A stretch of DNA of 64,000 nucleotides from Cunninghamia lanceolata (taxonomy: Eukaryota; Streptophyta; Pinopsida; Cupressales; Cupressaceae), in contig BSBN01000809.1 of the NCBI GenBank assembly GCA_027924645.1, positions 47,956,001 through 48,020,000 on the forward strand. Reading direction: 5' to 3'. The notes under the pieces were generated by a model. The model was not told the DNA's origin. It saw only the letters and a program-made list of their open reading frames with translations, and ran no database searches. Below are positions 32,683 to 44,770 of the stretch, in pieces. Made by a program: the position numbers and the translations under genes. The stretch's first letter is position 1. Every line of letters starts with the position of its first letter.

Positions 32683-34616
32683 CTTCAGGGATATCATCGG
32701 TACAATGTAGCTCCGACTGTTTCGACATGTTTGGGTGAAAAATAGGACCATGCCTAGCATAAATGTACCCATTCAGACACGTTGGAACAGTCAGTTTGGT
32801 TGCATCAGGAGCAGGACGAAAGTTACACCCCTTTGCAACTTTACACTGCCTCCTTCTGACGATTTTTGGGGCAGCAGAAAACCTTTCACCACGGGCAAAT
32901 GCCTCAGAGCTATAAAAAACTGAGAGAGGTTATTGTAGAGGCACTCTACGTGATCACGTTGCCTCAGACAGAATGTTTCTAAGTGACACAGTTTTTGAGT
33001 AACATCTCGTCAAAGATTACTGCCTTTTTGCACTTTGGACTCTTCAGGGATATCGTCGGTACAATGTAGCTCTGACTATTTCGACATGTTTGGGTGAGAA
33101 ATAGGACCATGCCTAGCATAAATGTACCCATTCAGACGCGTTGGAACAGTCAGTTTGGTCGCATCAGGAGCAGGACAAAAGTTACAACCCTTTGCAACTT
33201 TACACTGCCTCCTTCTGACGATTTTTGGGGCAGCAGAAAACCTTTCACCACGGGCAAATACCTCATAACTATAAAAAACTGAGAGAGATTATTGTAGAGG
33301 CACTCTACGTGATCACGTTGCCTTAGACGGAATGTTTCTAAGTGACACAGTTTTTGAGTAACATCTCATCAAAGATTGCTATCTTTTTGCACTTTGGACT
33401 CTTCAGGGATATCGTCGGTACAATGTAGCTCTGACTGTTGCGACCTGTTTGGGTGAGAAATAGGACCATGCCTAGCATAAATGTACCCATTCGGATGCGT
33501 TGGAATAGTCAGTTTGGTCGCATTAGGAGCAGGACGAAAGTTACACCCCTTTGCAACTTTACACTACCTCCTTCTGATGATTTTTGGGGCAGCAGAAAAC
33601 CTTTCACCACGGGCAAATGCCTCAGAGCTATAAAAAACCAAGAGAGGTTATTGTAGAGGCACTCTACATGATCATGTTGCCTTAGACAGAATGTTTCTAA
33701 GTGACACGGTTTTTGAGTAACATCTCATCAAAGAATGCTACCTTTTTGCACTTTGGACTCTTCAGGGATATCGTCGGTACAATGTAGCTCCGACTGTTTC
33801 GACATGTTTGGGTGAAAAATAGGACCATGCCTAGCATAAATGTACCCATTCAGACGTGTTGGAACAGTCAATTTGGTCGCATCACGAGCAGGACAAAAGT
33901 TACAGCCCTTTGCAACTTTACACTGCCTCCTTCTGACGATTTTTGGGGCAGCAGAAAACCTTTCACCACGGGCAAATGCCTCAGAGCTATAAAAAACCAA
34001 GAGAGGTTATTGTAGAGGCACTCTACGTGATCACGTTGACTCAGACAGAATGTTTCTAAGTGACACAATTTTTTAGTAACATCTTGTCAAAGATTGCTGC
34101 CTTTTTGCACTTTGGACTCTTCAGGGATATCATCGGTACAATGTAGCTCCGACTGTTTTGACATGTTTGGGTGAGAAATAGGACCATGCCTAGCATAAAT
34201 GTACCCATTCAGACGCGTTGGAACAGTCAGTTTGGTCGCATCAGGAGCAGGGCAAAAGTTACACCCCTTTGCAACTTTACACTGCCTCCTTCTGACAATT
34301 TTTGGGGCAGCAGAAAACCTTTCACCACGGGAAAATGCCTCAGAGCTATAAAAAACCAAGAGAGGTTATTATAGAGGCACTCTACGTGATCACGTTGCCT
34401 CAGACAGAATGTTTCTAAGTGACACGATTTTTGAGTAACATCTCGTCAAAGATTGCAGCCTTTTTGCACTTTGGACTCTTCAGGGATATCGTTGGTACAA
34501 TGTAGCTCAGATTGTTTCGACATGTTTGGGTGAAAAATAGGACCATGCCTAGCGTAAATGTACCCATCCGGATGCGTTGGAATAGTCAATTTGGTCACAT
34601 CATGAGTAGGACACCA
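32683..34616. repeat. 359-bp tandem satellite, about 5.4 copies
   Basis: The block GATATCGTCGGTACAATG recurs at about 32689, 33048, 33407, 33766, 34124 and 34483, a spacing of 358-359 bases. Each monomer contains TTGGGTGA(G/A)AAATAGGACC, a CTATAAAAAAC word and ATGTTTCTAAGTGACAC. Differences between monomers are mostly transitions. Each monomer keeps a 62-67 codon open stretch, which I attribute to low divergence rather than coding. Confidence 0.9.
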
Positions 34617-35257
34617 AAAATGCAAAAGTTGCTTTGTGCAACTTGACAACATTGACATTTATTTGCAACATGACTTAAAGACTCAAACTGACCCCAAATG
34701 ACTCAAAGTGACTTAAAATCACCTTGACTATAGAGGTCAAGGCGCTCCTTATCATTCAAACATCTTAGATGAGCACATAGGAAAGGAAAAAGCTCTAAGT
34801 TTCATCATCATGAGCGCCTAATATCAAGAGACTTTAATGCATTGATTTGGCGCCCTATATGTGAAGGAAGATCTAAAGGCATGAAAGTGGATGTCATATT
34901 GCAAGAGTTTGGATCATCAAAATTAAAAGAAATAAGTCTATTAAGCTTGGGCACCCTTGGTCTTCTTTTCATTCATTATGAGCACCTTGGGAGAATGGTA
35001 TATAGGTCATCATCATGATTGGGTGCCTTGGATCCAGAGTGTTAGAGAGATCATCAAATGGTGTCTAGTAGGGTGAGTTATGAGTTTGGTCGCATCAAGA
35101 GTAGGACACCAAAAATGCATAACATGATGATGTAAAAATGTGTACATATGTGTAAAAATGCAGGAGGAAATAAAAAAAGACAAACCTTACAAATTAATGT
35201 GCATACTTACAATTCAATGTAACATAACTTTACAAAATCAATGTGAATACTTACAAA
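34617..35257. other. Spacer between satellite and transposase gene
   Basis: Contains a few more GGCGC-type motifs (34740-35040), two copies of AGGACACCAAAAATGCA (about 34608 and 35103) and no gene. Its right part should be the 3' end region of the leftward transposase gene. Confidence 0.45.
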
Positions 35258-38200
35258 TTAATCCAATGAACCATCCGGATCTGCTCTACTCTTTATTGTG
35301 TCAAGTATTGCTTCATGGTCAGACTCACGCACCTTCCACAATATTTTGTTCAAAGGTCTACCCCGATACTTTATCAAATGAACATTGGATGCCACGACAA
35401 GGTTCGAGTAATGAAGAATCTTTCGATGCATGTCAAAGTCCTGAAATAGCCAAATATTAACACTCTTATGTGGGTACCTTCTAAGCCATGTTCCAGTAAT
35501 AACCACTGATCCTGTAGGGTATTCGATGTTTTCTCCATCTGTAACAGGGGCCTCCAATTTCTTTTTGGCCTCAACACAACGACATAAGTAATAATATGTT
35601 CCCTCTTCATTATCTTCATCTGCAATAACTACATATATGTGTCCTACATTGATATGTGTAGCAAATTAGATGAAATTAGTCAACATTACAAAAACACTAC
35701 AAAGTAAGATGACATTACCTGGTTGAACTAGATGAAATTAGATCCATATACGTGCCCTATATTACCTAGTTGAACTAAATCTGATATGTGGTCAAAGTCA
35801 ACTGACGATTCCATCTGTGTTAGTTCCAGTGCCGTCGGGGGTCGATACGTGTCAAGTGGGCTAAGATAACTTAACTTCCATTCGTCAACCCACTCCTTTG
35901 ACTCGCACTCATCCCAGACTTGAATTGTACAGGAAGAACAAAAGCATGACATCTTTCGTGTATGGATACTCCATGAACCTGCAATTGAGCTTCTGAAAGA
36001 GTGCATCTCATTTGATCCTGTTAGTGTACAACAATCCTCATATGGTGCAATGTTAGTATCATCTATCAACCAAAAAAATCTACAAACTAAAGACTTACCT
36101 TCATTACCTGGACCCATGGAAGCATTACACCACTCGACAATCGATTTTGCATCTGTCAACTTTGCATTGTCTTTATACTTTAACTCTTCTCGTGCTATGG
36201 CTCTTTTGATACATGCTCCTACACCATCATGCTCCCCCTTTCCATGCCCGGCCTCACAAAAGTTCCACATATGTTGAATACCTGTAAAATTATGCCTCCT
36301 ACTCAGCCAATAGAAATTCTGCGAGTTCTTGAATTGTGATGCACAATTATCCGACCATATGATATGCTGACTGAACGATATGCCCCTTCTAGCCAAATCA
36401 TTGTAGAACACCTGAAAGCAACCTTGCACGAACTCCGTAGAATGCGTGTGATCATCACTAATATAGAAATTATACTCCCTTATGATCTTTTTGTCATCCT
36501 CTGTACTATCATTCGCATGAATGAATGCGATGTGCACAAATATAGAAACCTATGTGGAGTTGTAATATTGTGATTGCACCTCACACTGTGGCTGTAGACT
36601 GTAGTTCTTTGCAAAGTCGATGACTGAAACAATGCTACCAACCGGAAATGTGTCCTTGCATAACTTGAATTGCAAGTCCAACCATCGAGCTCTATGGGCA
36701 TGTCTTGCATACTCATACACTATGATGTCACGAAATATAGGCATAAACTGATACACTGGAATCTTTTCAATAACTAATTCACACCTCTTTGCTTCTTTAC
36801 CATCTTTTGTATTGTATGCCACTATTTTATACTTGCCAAACTCTACTAGTTCATTTCCAACCGCATGTGTTATTTTCATATGTTCACATATTGGCAAATG
36901 TTGCAAGCCACCGCAACGATGACATGTGCCATCCAAGCATAATTTCTTGTAGAATATTTGACCTTCCTCTCTTTCACATAAAATTCTTGATATGAAGTCT
37001 CTTGAAGATGTTGGTGGGGCACATATGGCACAACCCTGCAAATCATTGTTAGTATGCATATCTAAACATATAGACCTATAAGCATCAAAATGGTTAGAAA
37101 ATTCAATATGTAATCTACAACAACAAGTAGTGCGTGTGTGATTTATCTTAACATAGAAAGGTTTTAGCATTTCAAAATATCTTTGACAAATTTTAATTTG
37201 AGGATACTTCTCTAGAAATTTACCATAAAACTGTGTTTGAGTCTCATCCAAAAAATGCTTTGGATGTGGCTCGCGGTTCTGACTACCAATTCTCCTTCTT
37301 ACCACATCCCTTTGATTCGGAGATACCCTTGTGTAATTCTTCCAAAAGTCTTCAATTAGTGATCTCAATGCTTCAACAATTGGTTTATCTTTTTGTGGTA
37401 GTCTCCCCGAGAACGCCCATAATTCATTGGCATTAGTGTCCTCAATTCTTTGGCGTCTTCCAATGGCTCTTGATAAAGTTTTCCTATTAATTCTCAATTC
37501 TTGACTTGTCTTTCTAATGAGACGAGCTTTCCTCATTTGACTACTTACTATAGTCGATGTAATCACACGCCGTGTTGCATTACTATCTTTTGTGCGTGAG
37601 GTGTTACCCACACTCTCACATGCACTCATTAGATTCTTGACAATAGATTTTTCACTTGAAGCCTCTGATGTTCTCAACCCAAGAATCTTCATGATAGACC
37701 TATACTTTATACTTCGCATCATTTCAATGAATAGTTGACATCTTGCAGTCTCATTTAACTTTTCAAAGAACAATCTCCAAATCTTATTAGCATATCTTCT
37801 ACAAGTGCGTTTTGGAATCTTACCTTCCATTGGCTGCAAAATATTCTCATTAATATCAATCAAATACTTTGGCTTTCTATGCAAAATTCTAGGTGGTGTC
37901 AAGTTAGGTAAATTCATCTCAACATTAGGAATTTCATCAATATTTAAATGAGATGGGTTAGATGGCATACCTTCGATCAAAGATGGAATAGATGACATAC
38001 CTTGAGGTTGAGGTGGGAATGATGGCGTACCTCTTTCATCACATGTGAGTGATGATGTACTCTCAACTTGAGATGTGGTAGATGGTGTCCCTACATGTTG
38101 ACTTGCGGTAAAGGATGTGTCTCCAACTATGGTATTCAAATCTCTCGCACCACGAAGTTTTTGCATTCGTTCTCTTTGTGCCACCAATACCATATCTCTT

Positions 38201-38355
38201 TGTGATGGTTGTGGTTCCTCTTCAATTGGTATGTCTTCATTTATCGTGTCCAATTTCCTCTTCTCACGAAGTTCCCTCATAGCCATTGCTTTCTTTGCAT
38301 TCTTAGCTTCTATCTCTTCCTGTGTTGGTTTAATTCTTGATCGTTTCCTCGGCAT
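35258..38355 (-). pseudogene. DDE-type transposase gene, two exons, one in-frame TAG
   Basis: Exon 1 is 38355-35766 and exon 2 is 35643-35258. The 122-base intron has GT-AG ends and joins in frame, predicting about 991 residues. The only break is TAG at 36552-36550 (codon 602), one C-to-T step from CAG. Residues 1-70 are basic and charged. Residues 80-160 are Ser/Thr/Pro-rich. A helix-turn-helix-like part lies around 270-300, and a Cys/His-rich part, probably zinc-binding, lies around 410-490 (CHRCGGLQHLPICEH). Catalytic candidates are Asp580 in SVIDFAKNY, Asp669 in WSDNCASQFKN and Glu708 or Asp710 in GHGKGEHDGVG. Exon 2 encodes a separate 128-codon C-terminal domain (PTGSVVITGTWLRRY). The S-D-x-C-x-x-Q-F-K and G-H-G-K-G motifs resemble a DDE group I associate with Sola-type elements; I could not confirm this. 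It would cut and join the TIR ends in the nucleus. Confidence 0.8.
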
Positions 38356-39096
38356 GACGGAAACTTTGTTTGTAGCATGATAAAGAGACCAATATTAGTT
38401 CCTAAGAAATGAATACATGATAATAGTGGGATTGTATTTTTTTTATGTTGTAAGGATTTATTCTTGTATAGTTTGACATCATGGTATGAACTAAGGTTTG
38501 TTTATTACACATAATTATTAAAGAGCCCAAGTGTAGAAAATATACGTGGCATCATGTGAGATTGTAGGTTGCTTTCTCGATTGGGAATGTGTCTATTTTA
38601 AACATGTATGATAAAGCATGATAAAGTAATTCAATCTGAAATAAGGAAAATGTAAAGAACATGCATGTAAAGACTTGACATACCTAAAAAATGAAGATTT
38701 GAATGGAGAGAGTACCCAATTATGTAGTGTTTTTATCTTCTTGCATCAAACTCCTCAACAATTTGAGTTTTTCACCACTTGCTTCCTTTTCAATGTTAAA
38801 TTGTTAAAATTGAATCACAATTGACATTGCAATACTACAAAAATTGAAACTTGAATAGATATATATCAAACTTGGTTTGAAAACTATGTTATTTCCTCCT
38901 TCTCAAGTTGGCAAAGCAGAAAAGGTGGTGGAAAGATCATGCAAAGGTGGTACAATGTGTCAAATGTGCATGTGAACTTCCCAATAGCATGAAAGCACTT
39001 CTTTTTTTGTCAGAGCATGCGCAGAATTAGTAAGAAAATAGAGCATATGGGCCTGGATCACGGGGGTAACCACTTTTTTACCGTTTCAGTAGAAAT
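38356..39096 (-). promoter_or_regulatory. Upstream region of the transposase gene
   Basis: This 0.74 kb separates the transposase start codon from the palindrome at 39.1 kb and contains no reading frame of note. By position it should hold the promoter; I see no decisive TATA box. Confidence 0.35.
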
Positions 39097-39134
39097 ACAA
39101 AACACGAGTGCATTATAACGCGCTCGCGTTTTGT
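39097..39134. repeat. CG-rich palindrome upstream of transposase
   Basis: An imperfect 38-base palindrome (ACAAAACACGAG ... CTCGCGTTTTGT) with centre ATTATAACGCG is a decayed version of the motif at both transposon ends. It directly abuts the telomere-like array. Confidence 0.75.
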
Positions 39135-39143
39135 CCTGCTATA

Positions 39144-42100
39144 GATCCCTAATCCCTAAACCCTCAACTCTAATCCCTTGACCCTCAACCCTCAATGTCA
39201 AATCCTAATCCCTCAACCCTATCCCTAAACCCTCAACCCTCAATGTCAAATCCTAATCCCTCAACCCTCAACATCAAATCCTAATCCCTTAACGTCAAAT
39301 CCTAATCCCTCAATGTCAAATCCTAATCCGTCAACCCTCCAACCCTATCCCTAATCCTTACAACCCTCAACCCTAATCCCTCAACCCTTAACTCTGATCC
39401 ATCAACCCTCAACACTATACCTTAAACCCTAATCCCTTCAACCTCAACCCTATCCCTAAACCCTTAACCCTCGAACCTCAGCCCTCGACGTCAAACCCTA
39501 ATCCCTCAACCCTTCACTTTGATCCCTCATCTCTCAACCCTAACCCTAAACCCTCAACCCTCAACATCAAACCCTAATCCCTCAACCCTCAACCCTAATC
39601 TGTCATCCGTCATCCCTCAACTCTAATCCCTCATTCCAAAACCCTAAATGCTATCCCTATTCCTACACCCTCAACAGGATCGATACTATACCTTAAACCC
39701 TAATCCCTCTACCATCAACACTCTTATTTAACTTTAATCCCTTGACCATTAGCCCTATCCCTCAACCTCAACCCTCAACCCTCAACTCTCAACATTAAAC
39801 CCTAATTCATCAACCCTAAACCCTAATCCCTCAAACCTAAACCCTATCCCTAAACCATCAACCCTCAACACTATACCTTAAACCCTAATCCCTCAACCCT
39901 CAACCCTAAACCTTATCCCTAAACCCTAATCCCTCAACCCTCAACCCTAATCCCTCATCCCTCAACTCTAATCCCTCATCCCTAAACCCTAAATGCTATC
40001 CCTATTCCTAAACCCTCAATAGACTCAATACTATACCTTAAACTCTAATCCCTTATCCCTAAACCCTCCAACCCTATCCCTAATCCTTATACCCTCCACA
40101 CTCTACTTTAACCCTAATTCCTCGACCCTCAACCCTATCCCTAAACCCTTGACCCTCGAACCTCAACCCTCAACCTTCAACATCAAACCCTAATCCCTCA
40201 ACCCTTAACTCTGATCCCTCGACCTTTAAACCTGATCCTAAACCCTAAACCCTCAATGCCAAAATCTAATCCCTCAACCCTTCACTCTAATCCCTCAACC
40301 CTAATCCCTATCCCTAAACCCTCAACACTATACCTTAAACCCTAATCCCTCAACCCTAACCCTAAACCTTGTCCCTAAACCCTAATCCCTCAACCCTCAA
40401 CCCTAATCTGTCATTCGTCATCCCTCAACTCTAATCCCTCATTCCTAAACCCTAAACGCTATCCCTATTCCTAGAACCTCAACAGGCTCGATACTATACT
40501 TTAAACCCTAATCCCTCTACCATCGACACTCTTATTTAACCCTAATCCCTTGACCATTAACCCTATCCCTCAACCTCAACTCTCAACCCTCAACTCTTAA
40601 CATTAAACCCTAATTCATCAACCCTAAACCCTAATCCCTCAAACCTAAACCCTATCCCTAAACCATCAACCCTCAACACTATACCTTAAACCCTAATCCC
40701 TCAACCCTCAACCCTAAACCTTATCCCTAAACCCTAATCCCTCAACCCTCAACCCTAATCCCTCATCCCTCAACTCTAATCCCTCATCCCTAAACCCTAA
40801 ATGCTATCCCTATTCCTAAACCCTCAACAAACTCGATACTATACCTTAAACTCTAATCCCTTATCCCTAAACCCTCCAACCCTATCCCTAATCCTTATAC
40901 CCTCCACACTCTACTTTAACCCTAATTCCTCGACCCTTAACCCTATCCCTAAACCCTTGACCCTCGAACCTCAACCCTCAACCCTCAACATCAAACCCTA
41001 ATCCCTCAACCCTTAACTCTGATCCCTCGACCTTCAACCCTGATCCTAAACCCTAAACCCTCAATGCCAAATTCTAATCCCTCAACCCTTCACTCTAATC
41101 CCTCAACCCTAAACCCTATCCCTAAACCCTAAACACTATACCTTAAACCCTAATCCCTCAACCCTAACCCTAAACCTTGTCCCTAAACCCTAATCCCTCA
41201 ACCCTCAACCCTAATCTATCATCCGTCATCCCTCAACACTAATCCCTCATTCCTAAACCCTAAACGCTATCCCTATTCCTAAACCCTCAACAGGCTCGAT
41301 ACTATACCTTAAACCCTAATCCCTTGACCATTAACCCTATCCCTCAACCTCAACCCTCAACCCTCAACCCTCAACTCTCAACATTAAACCCTAATTCATC
41401 AACCCTAAACCATAATCCCTCAAACCTAAACCCTATCCCTAAACCATCAACCCTCAACACTATACCTTAAACCCTAATCCCTTAACCCTCAACCCTAAAC
41501 CTTATCCCTAAACCCTAATCCCTCAACCCTCAACCCTAGTCCCTCATCCCTCAACTCTAATCCCTCATCCCTAAACCCTAAATGCTATCCCTATTCCTAA
41601 ATCCTCAACAGACTCGATACTATACCTTAAACTCTAATCCCTTATCCCTAAACCCTCCAACCCTATCCCTAATCCTTATACCCTCCACACTCTACTGTAA
41701 CCCTAATTCCTCGACCCTTAACCCTATCCCTAAACCCTTGACCCTCGAACCTCAACCCTCAACCCTCAACATCAAACCCTAATCCCTCAACCCTTAACTC
41801 TGATCCCTCAACCTTCAACCCTGATCCTAAACCCTAAACCCTCAATGCCAAATTCTAATCCCTCAACCCTTCACTCTAATCCCTCAACCCTAAACCCTAT
41901 CCCTAAACCCTAACCCTAAACCTTGTCCCTAAACCCTAATCCCTCAACCCTCAACCCTAATCTGTCATTCGTCATCCCTCAACTCTAATCCCTCATTCCT
42001 AAACCCTAAACGCTATCCCTATTCCTAGACCCTCAACAGGCTTGATACTATACCTTAAACCCTAATCCCTCTACCATCGACACTCTTATTTAACCCTAAT

Positions 42101-43770
42101 CCCTTGACCATTAACCCTATCCGTCAACCTCAACCCTCAACCCTCAACCCTCAACTCTCAAGATTAAACCCTAATTCATCAACCCTAAACCCTAATCCCT
42201 CAAACCTAAACCCTATCCCTAAACCATCAACCCTCAACACTATACCTTAAACCCTAATCCCTCAACCCTCAACCCTAAACCCTAATCCCTCAACCCTCAA
42301 CCCTAATCCCTCATCCCTCAACTCTAATCCCTCATCCCTAAACCCTAAATGCTATCCCTATTCCTAAACCCTCAACAGACTCGATACTATACCATAAACT
42401 CTAATCCCTTATCCCTAAACCCTCCAACCCTATCCCTAATCCTTACACCCTCCACACTCTACTTTAACCCTAATCCCTTCAACCTCAACCCTATCCCTAA
42501 ACCCTTGACCCTCGAACCTCAACCCTCAACCCTCGACGTCAAACCCTATTCCCTCAACCCTTAACTCTGATCCCTCATCTCTCAATCCTAACCCTAAACC
42601 CTAAACCCTTAACCCTTAACGTCAAATCCTAATCCCTCAACCCTAAACCCTATCCCTAAACCCTCAACACTATACCTTAAACCCTAATCCCTCAGCCCTC
42701 AACCCTAAACCCTAATCCCTCAACCCTCAACCCTAATCTGTCATCCCCCAACTCTAATCCTTCATCCCTAAACCCTAAATGCTATCCCTATTCCTACACC
42801 CTCAATAGAATCGATACTATACCTTAAACCCTAATCCCTTATCCCTAAACCCTCCAACCCTATCCCTAATCCTTATACCCTCCACACTCTACTTTAACCC
42901 TAATTCCTCGACCCTTAACCCTATCCCTAAACCCTTGACCCTCGAACCTCAACCCTCAACCCTCAACGTCAAACCCTAATCCCTCAACCCTTAACTCTGA
43001 TCCCTTGACCCTCAACACTATACCTTAAACCCTAATCGATATCCCTCAACCCTTAACCCTTAAAACTTAAACCCTATCCCTACACCCTCAACACTTGACA
43101 CTATATCTTAAGCCTTAAACCCTCATCCCTAAAGCCTCAACCCTCAATCCTTAAACCTTCAACCCTAAACCCTATCCCTAATCCCTCTACCCTCGACACT
43201 CTAACCCTAACCTCGACATTAAATGCTAATCCGTCAACCCTAAACCCTAATCCTAAACCCTCAACCGTCAACACTATACCTTAAACCCTAATCCCTCAAC
43301 CCTCAACCCTAAACCTTATCCCTAAACCCTAATCCCTCAACCCTCAACCCTAATCCATCATCCCTCAACTATAATCCCTCATCCCTAATCCCTAAATGCT
43401 ATCCCTATTCCTAAACTCTCAATAGACTTGATACTATACCTTAAACCCTAATCCCTTATCCCTAAACCCTCCAACCCTATCCCTAATCCTTACACCCTCC
43501 ACACTCTACTTTAACCCTAATCCCTCGACCCTAAACCCTATCCCTAAACCCTTGACCCTTGAACCTCAACCCTCAACCCTTAATGTCAAACCCTAATCCC
43601 TCAACCCTTAACTTTGATCCCTCGACCCTCAACCGTAATCTGTCATCCCTCATCCCTAAACCTTAAACATTATCCCTATTCCTAGACCCTTAACGGGCTC
43701 GATACTATACCTTAAACGCTAATCCCTTATCCGTAAACCTTCCAATTCTATCCCTTATGCCTTAACCCTC
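39144..43770. repeat. Degenerate telomere-like array, 4.6 kb, with higher-order repeat
   Basis: Composed of CCCTAAA, CCCTAAT, CCCTCAA and CCCTTGA units, variants of the plant telomere repeat read on its C-rich strand. A longer unit of roughly 0.75-0.81 kb is superimposed: the marker AACAGGCTCGATACTATA recurs at about 40481, 41289 and (with one change) 42035, and ATGCTATCCCTATTCCTAAA at 40801, 41582 (one base different) and 42349. Array edges are more divergent than the centre. It lies inside the DNA transposon, between CG-rich palindromes. Confidence 0.9.
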
Positions 43771-43807
43771 ATGATTAATAGCCTTGAACGTAAAAAAATT
43801 TGAGTGG

Positions 43808-43847
43808 GACATAACGCGAGCGCGTTATAACGCGCTCGCGTTATGTC
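43808..43847. repeat. Perfect 40-bp palindrome
   Basis: GACATAACGCGAGCGCGTTA followed by its exact reverse complement. It contains the core CGCGTTATAACGCG and is the best preserved member of the palindrome family in this window. Confidence 0.95.
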
Positions 43848-43894
43848 AAACATGGCAAAAGACAGACTTGCGGGAAAGAAAAATGCCAGGCAAA

Positions 43895-43933
43895 ACATAA
43901 CGCGAGCGTGTTATAACGCGCTTGCATTATTTC
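43895..43933. repeat. Decayed second copy of the palindrome, right side
   Basis: ACATAACGCGAGCGTGTTAT followed by AACGCGCTTGCATTAT: the same palindrome with CG-to-TG and CG-to-CA changes. Confidence 0.8.
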
Positions 43934-43943
43934 TTGCTTTGGG

Positions 43944-43968
43944 AATCCCAAGCCTTGGGCTTGGGATT
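43944..43968. repeat. Short palindrome AATCCCAAGCC / GGCTTGGGATT
   Basis: Two 11-base arms around a 3-base centre, beside the decayed palindrome. The left transposon end similarly has CAAGCC and its partner inside its large palindrome. Confidence 0.65.
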
Positions 43969-44770
43969 TGCTTTGGATTTCCAACCCAAAGGCTTGGAGT
44001 GCCTTATGAACAGTCACAGACGTGTTTTTCTATATTCTTCAAAATTTCTCATAATTTTGTTCATGCTAACCCTCAGATTTGCACGTGTTTCAAGGTTGAA
44101 CAAATCGAACACATGGGTAATGTTAGGCTTTCTCTTAGCTATTTGACGATGTGATTTTTTTCGCATTTTAACAATGTTAAGCCTTTCATCTTTAATTTCT
44201 TTTGTTTGTGTGTCTGTTTTTATGCAAAAACCACTGTTTGGTCTTTTTTTCATTGTAAAATAACTATTCATTCAAATTTCAAAAAAATTACATATTTAGA
44301 AACTAGACTCCATTCTACAAATATTAAAAAAATAAAAAAATGATTTTCAATTAGTTTTCAAAATTTATAGGGGTAGCACGGCCAAAATTCTATTTTTTAG
44401 GATGTGTCCACTTTAAAAATTAGTAAAAAATCAAATATTCATCAAAAAATTATTAGAAAAATCGAGCATAAAGTACATGCTATTAGCTAATTTCTCACTG
44501 AAGCGATTTTAAAAATACCAAAAAAAAATTGACCTTTTGAGGGAGCCACAAAACATGCTATGTTATGTTTTTTTGACAGAAACAACACCAATTTCTGTGG
44601 CTCCCTCTTTTGAACCCCTTAATCTATGCCATTTTCAAAACAAAATAGTAGTTTAGAAAGTAGACTCAGAGCACTACGAACATTGTTTTGGTTGCATCAC
44701 TAAATTTTGAGTGTAACTATGCTTAATTTCTCATCCAAGGCCAGTATTTCCTGATTTCAGAAAAAAAGTG
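43969..44770. other. Right subterminal region of the DNA transposon
   Basis: No gene seen. Contains a stem of 12 perfect pairs (GAGGGAGCCACA at 44539-44550 with TGTGGCTCCCTC at 44596-44607). Two open stretches at 43.84-44.15 kb start within the palindrome and show no domain. Confidence 0.45.

Noticed and set aside
32735..34374. Repeated 62-67 codon open stretches, one per satellite monomer, on both strands
   Set aside because: Low divergence of a 359-bp tandem unit keeps the same window open each time; no domain, and no sign of translation.
27240..34616. CRISPR-like spaced repeats
   Set aside because: Repeat units are 359 bases with no short-repeat/spacer pattern, and the DNA is eukaryotic.
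36050..37436. Plus-strand open stretches opposite the transposase gene
   Set aside because: They are in antisense frames to a clearly coding strand with conserved motifs.
40801..42564. Three similar 66-71 codon open stretches in the telomere-like array
   Set aside because: They are the same higher-order repeat read in one frame; the Leu/Asn/Pro composition just reflects CCCTAA units.
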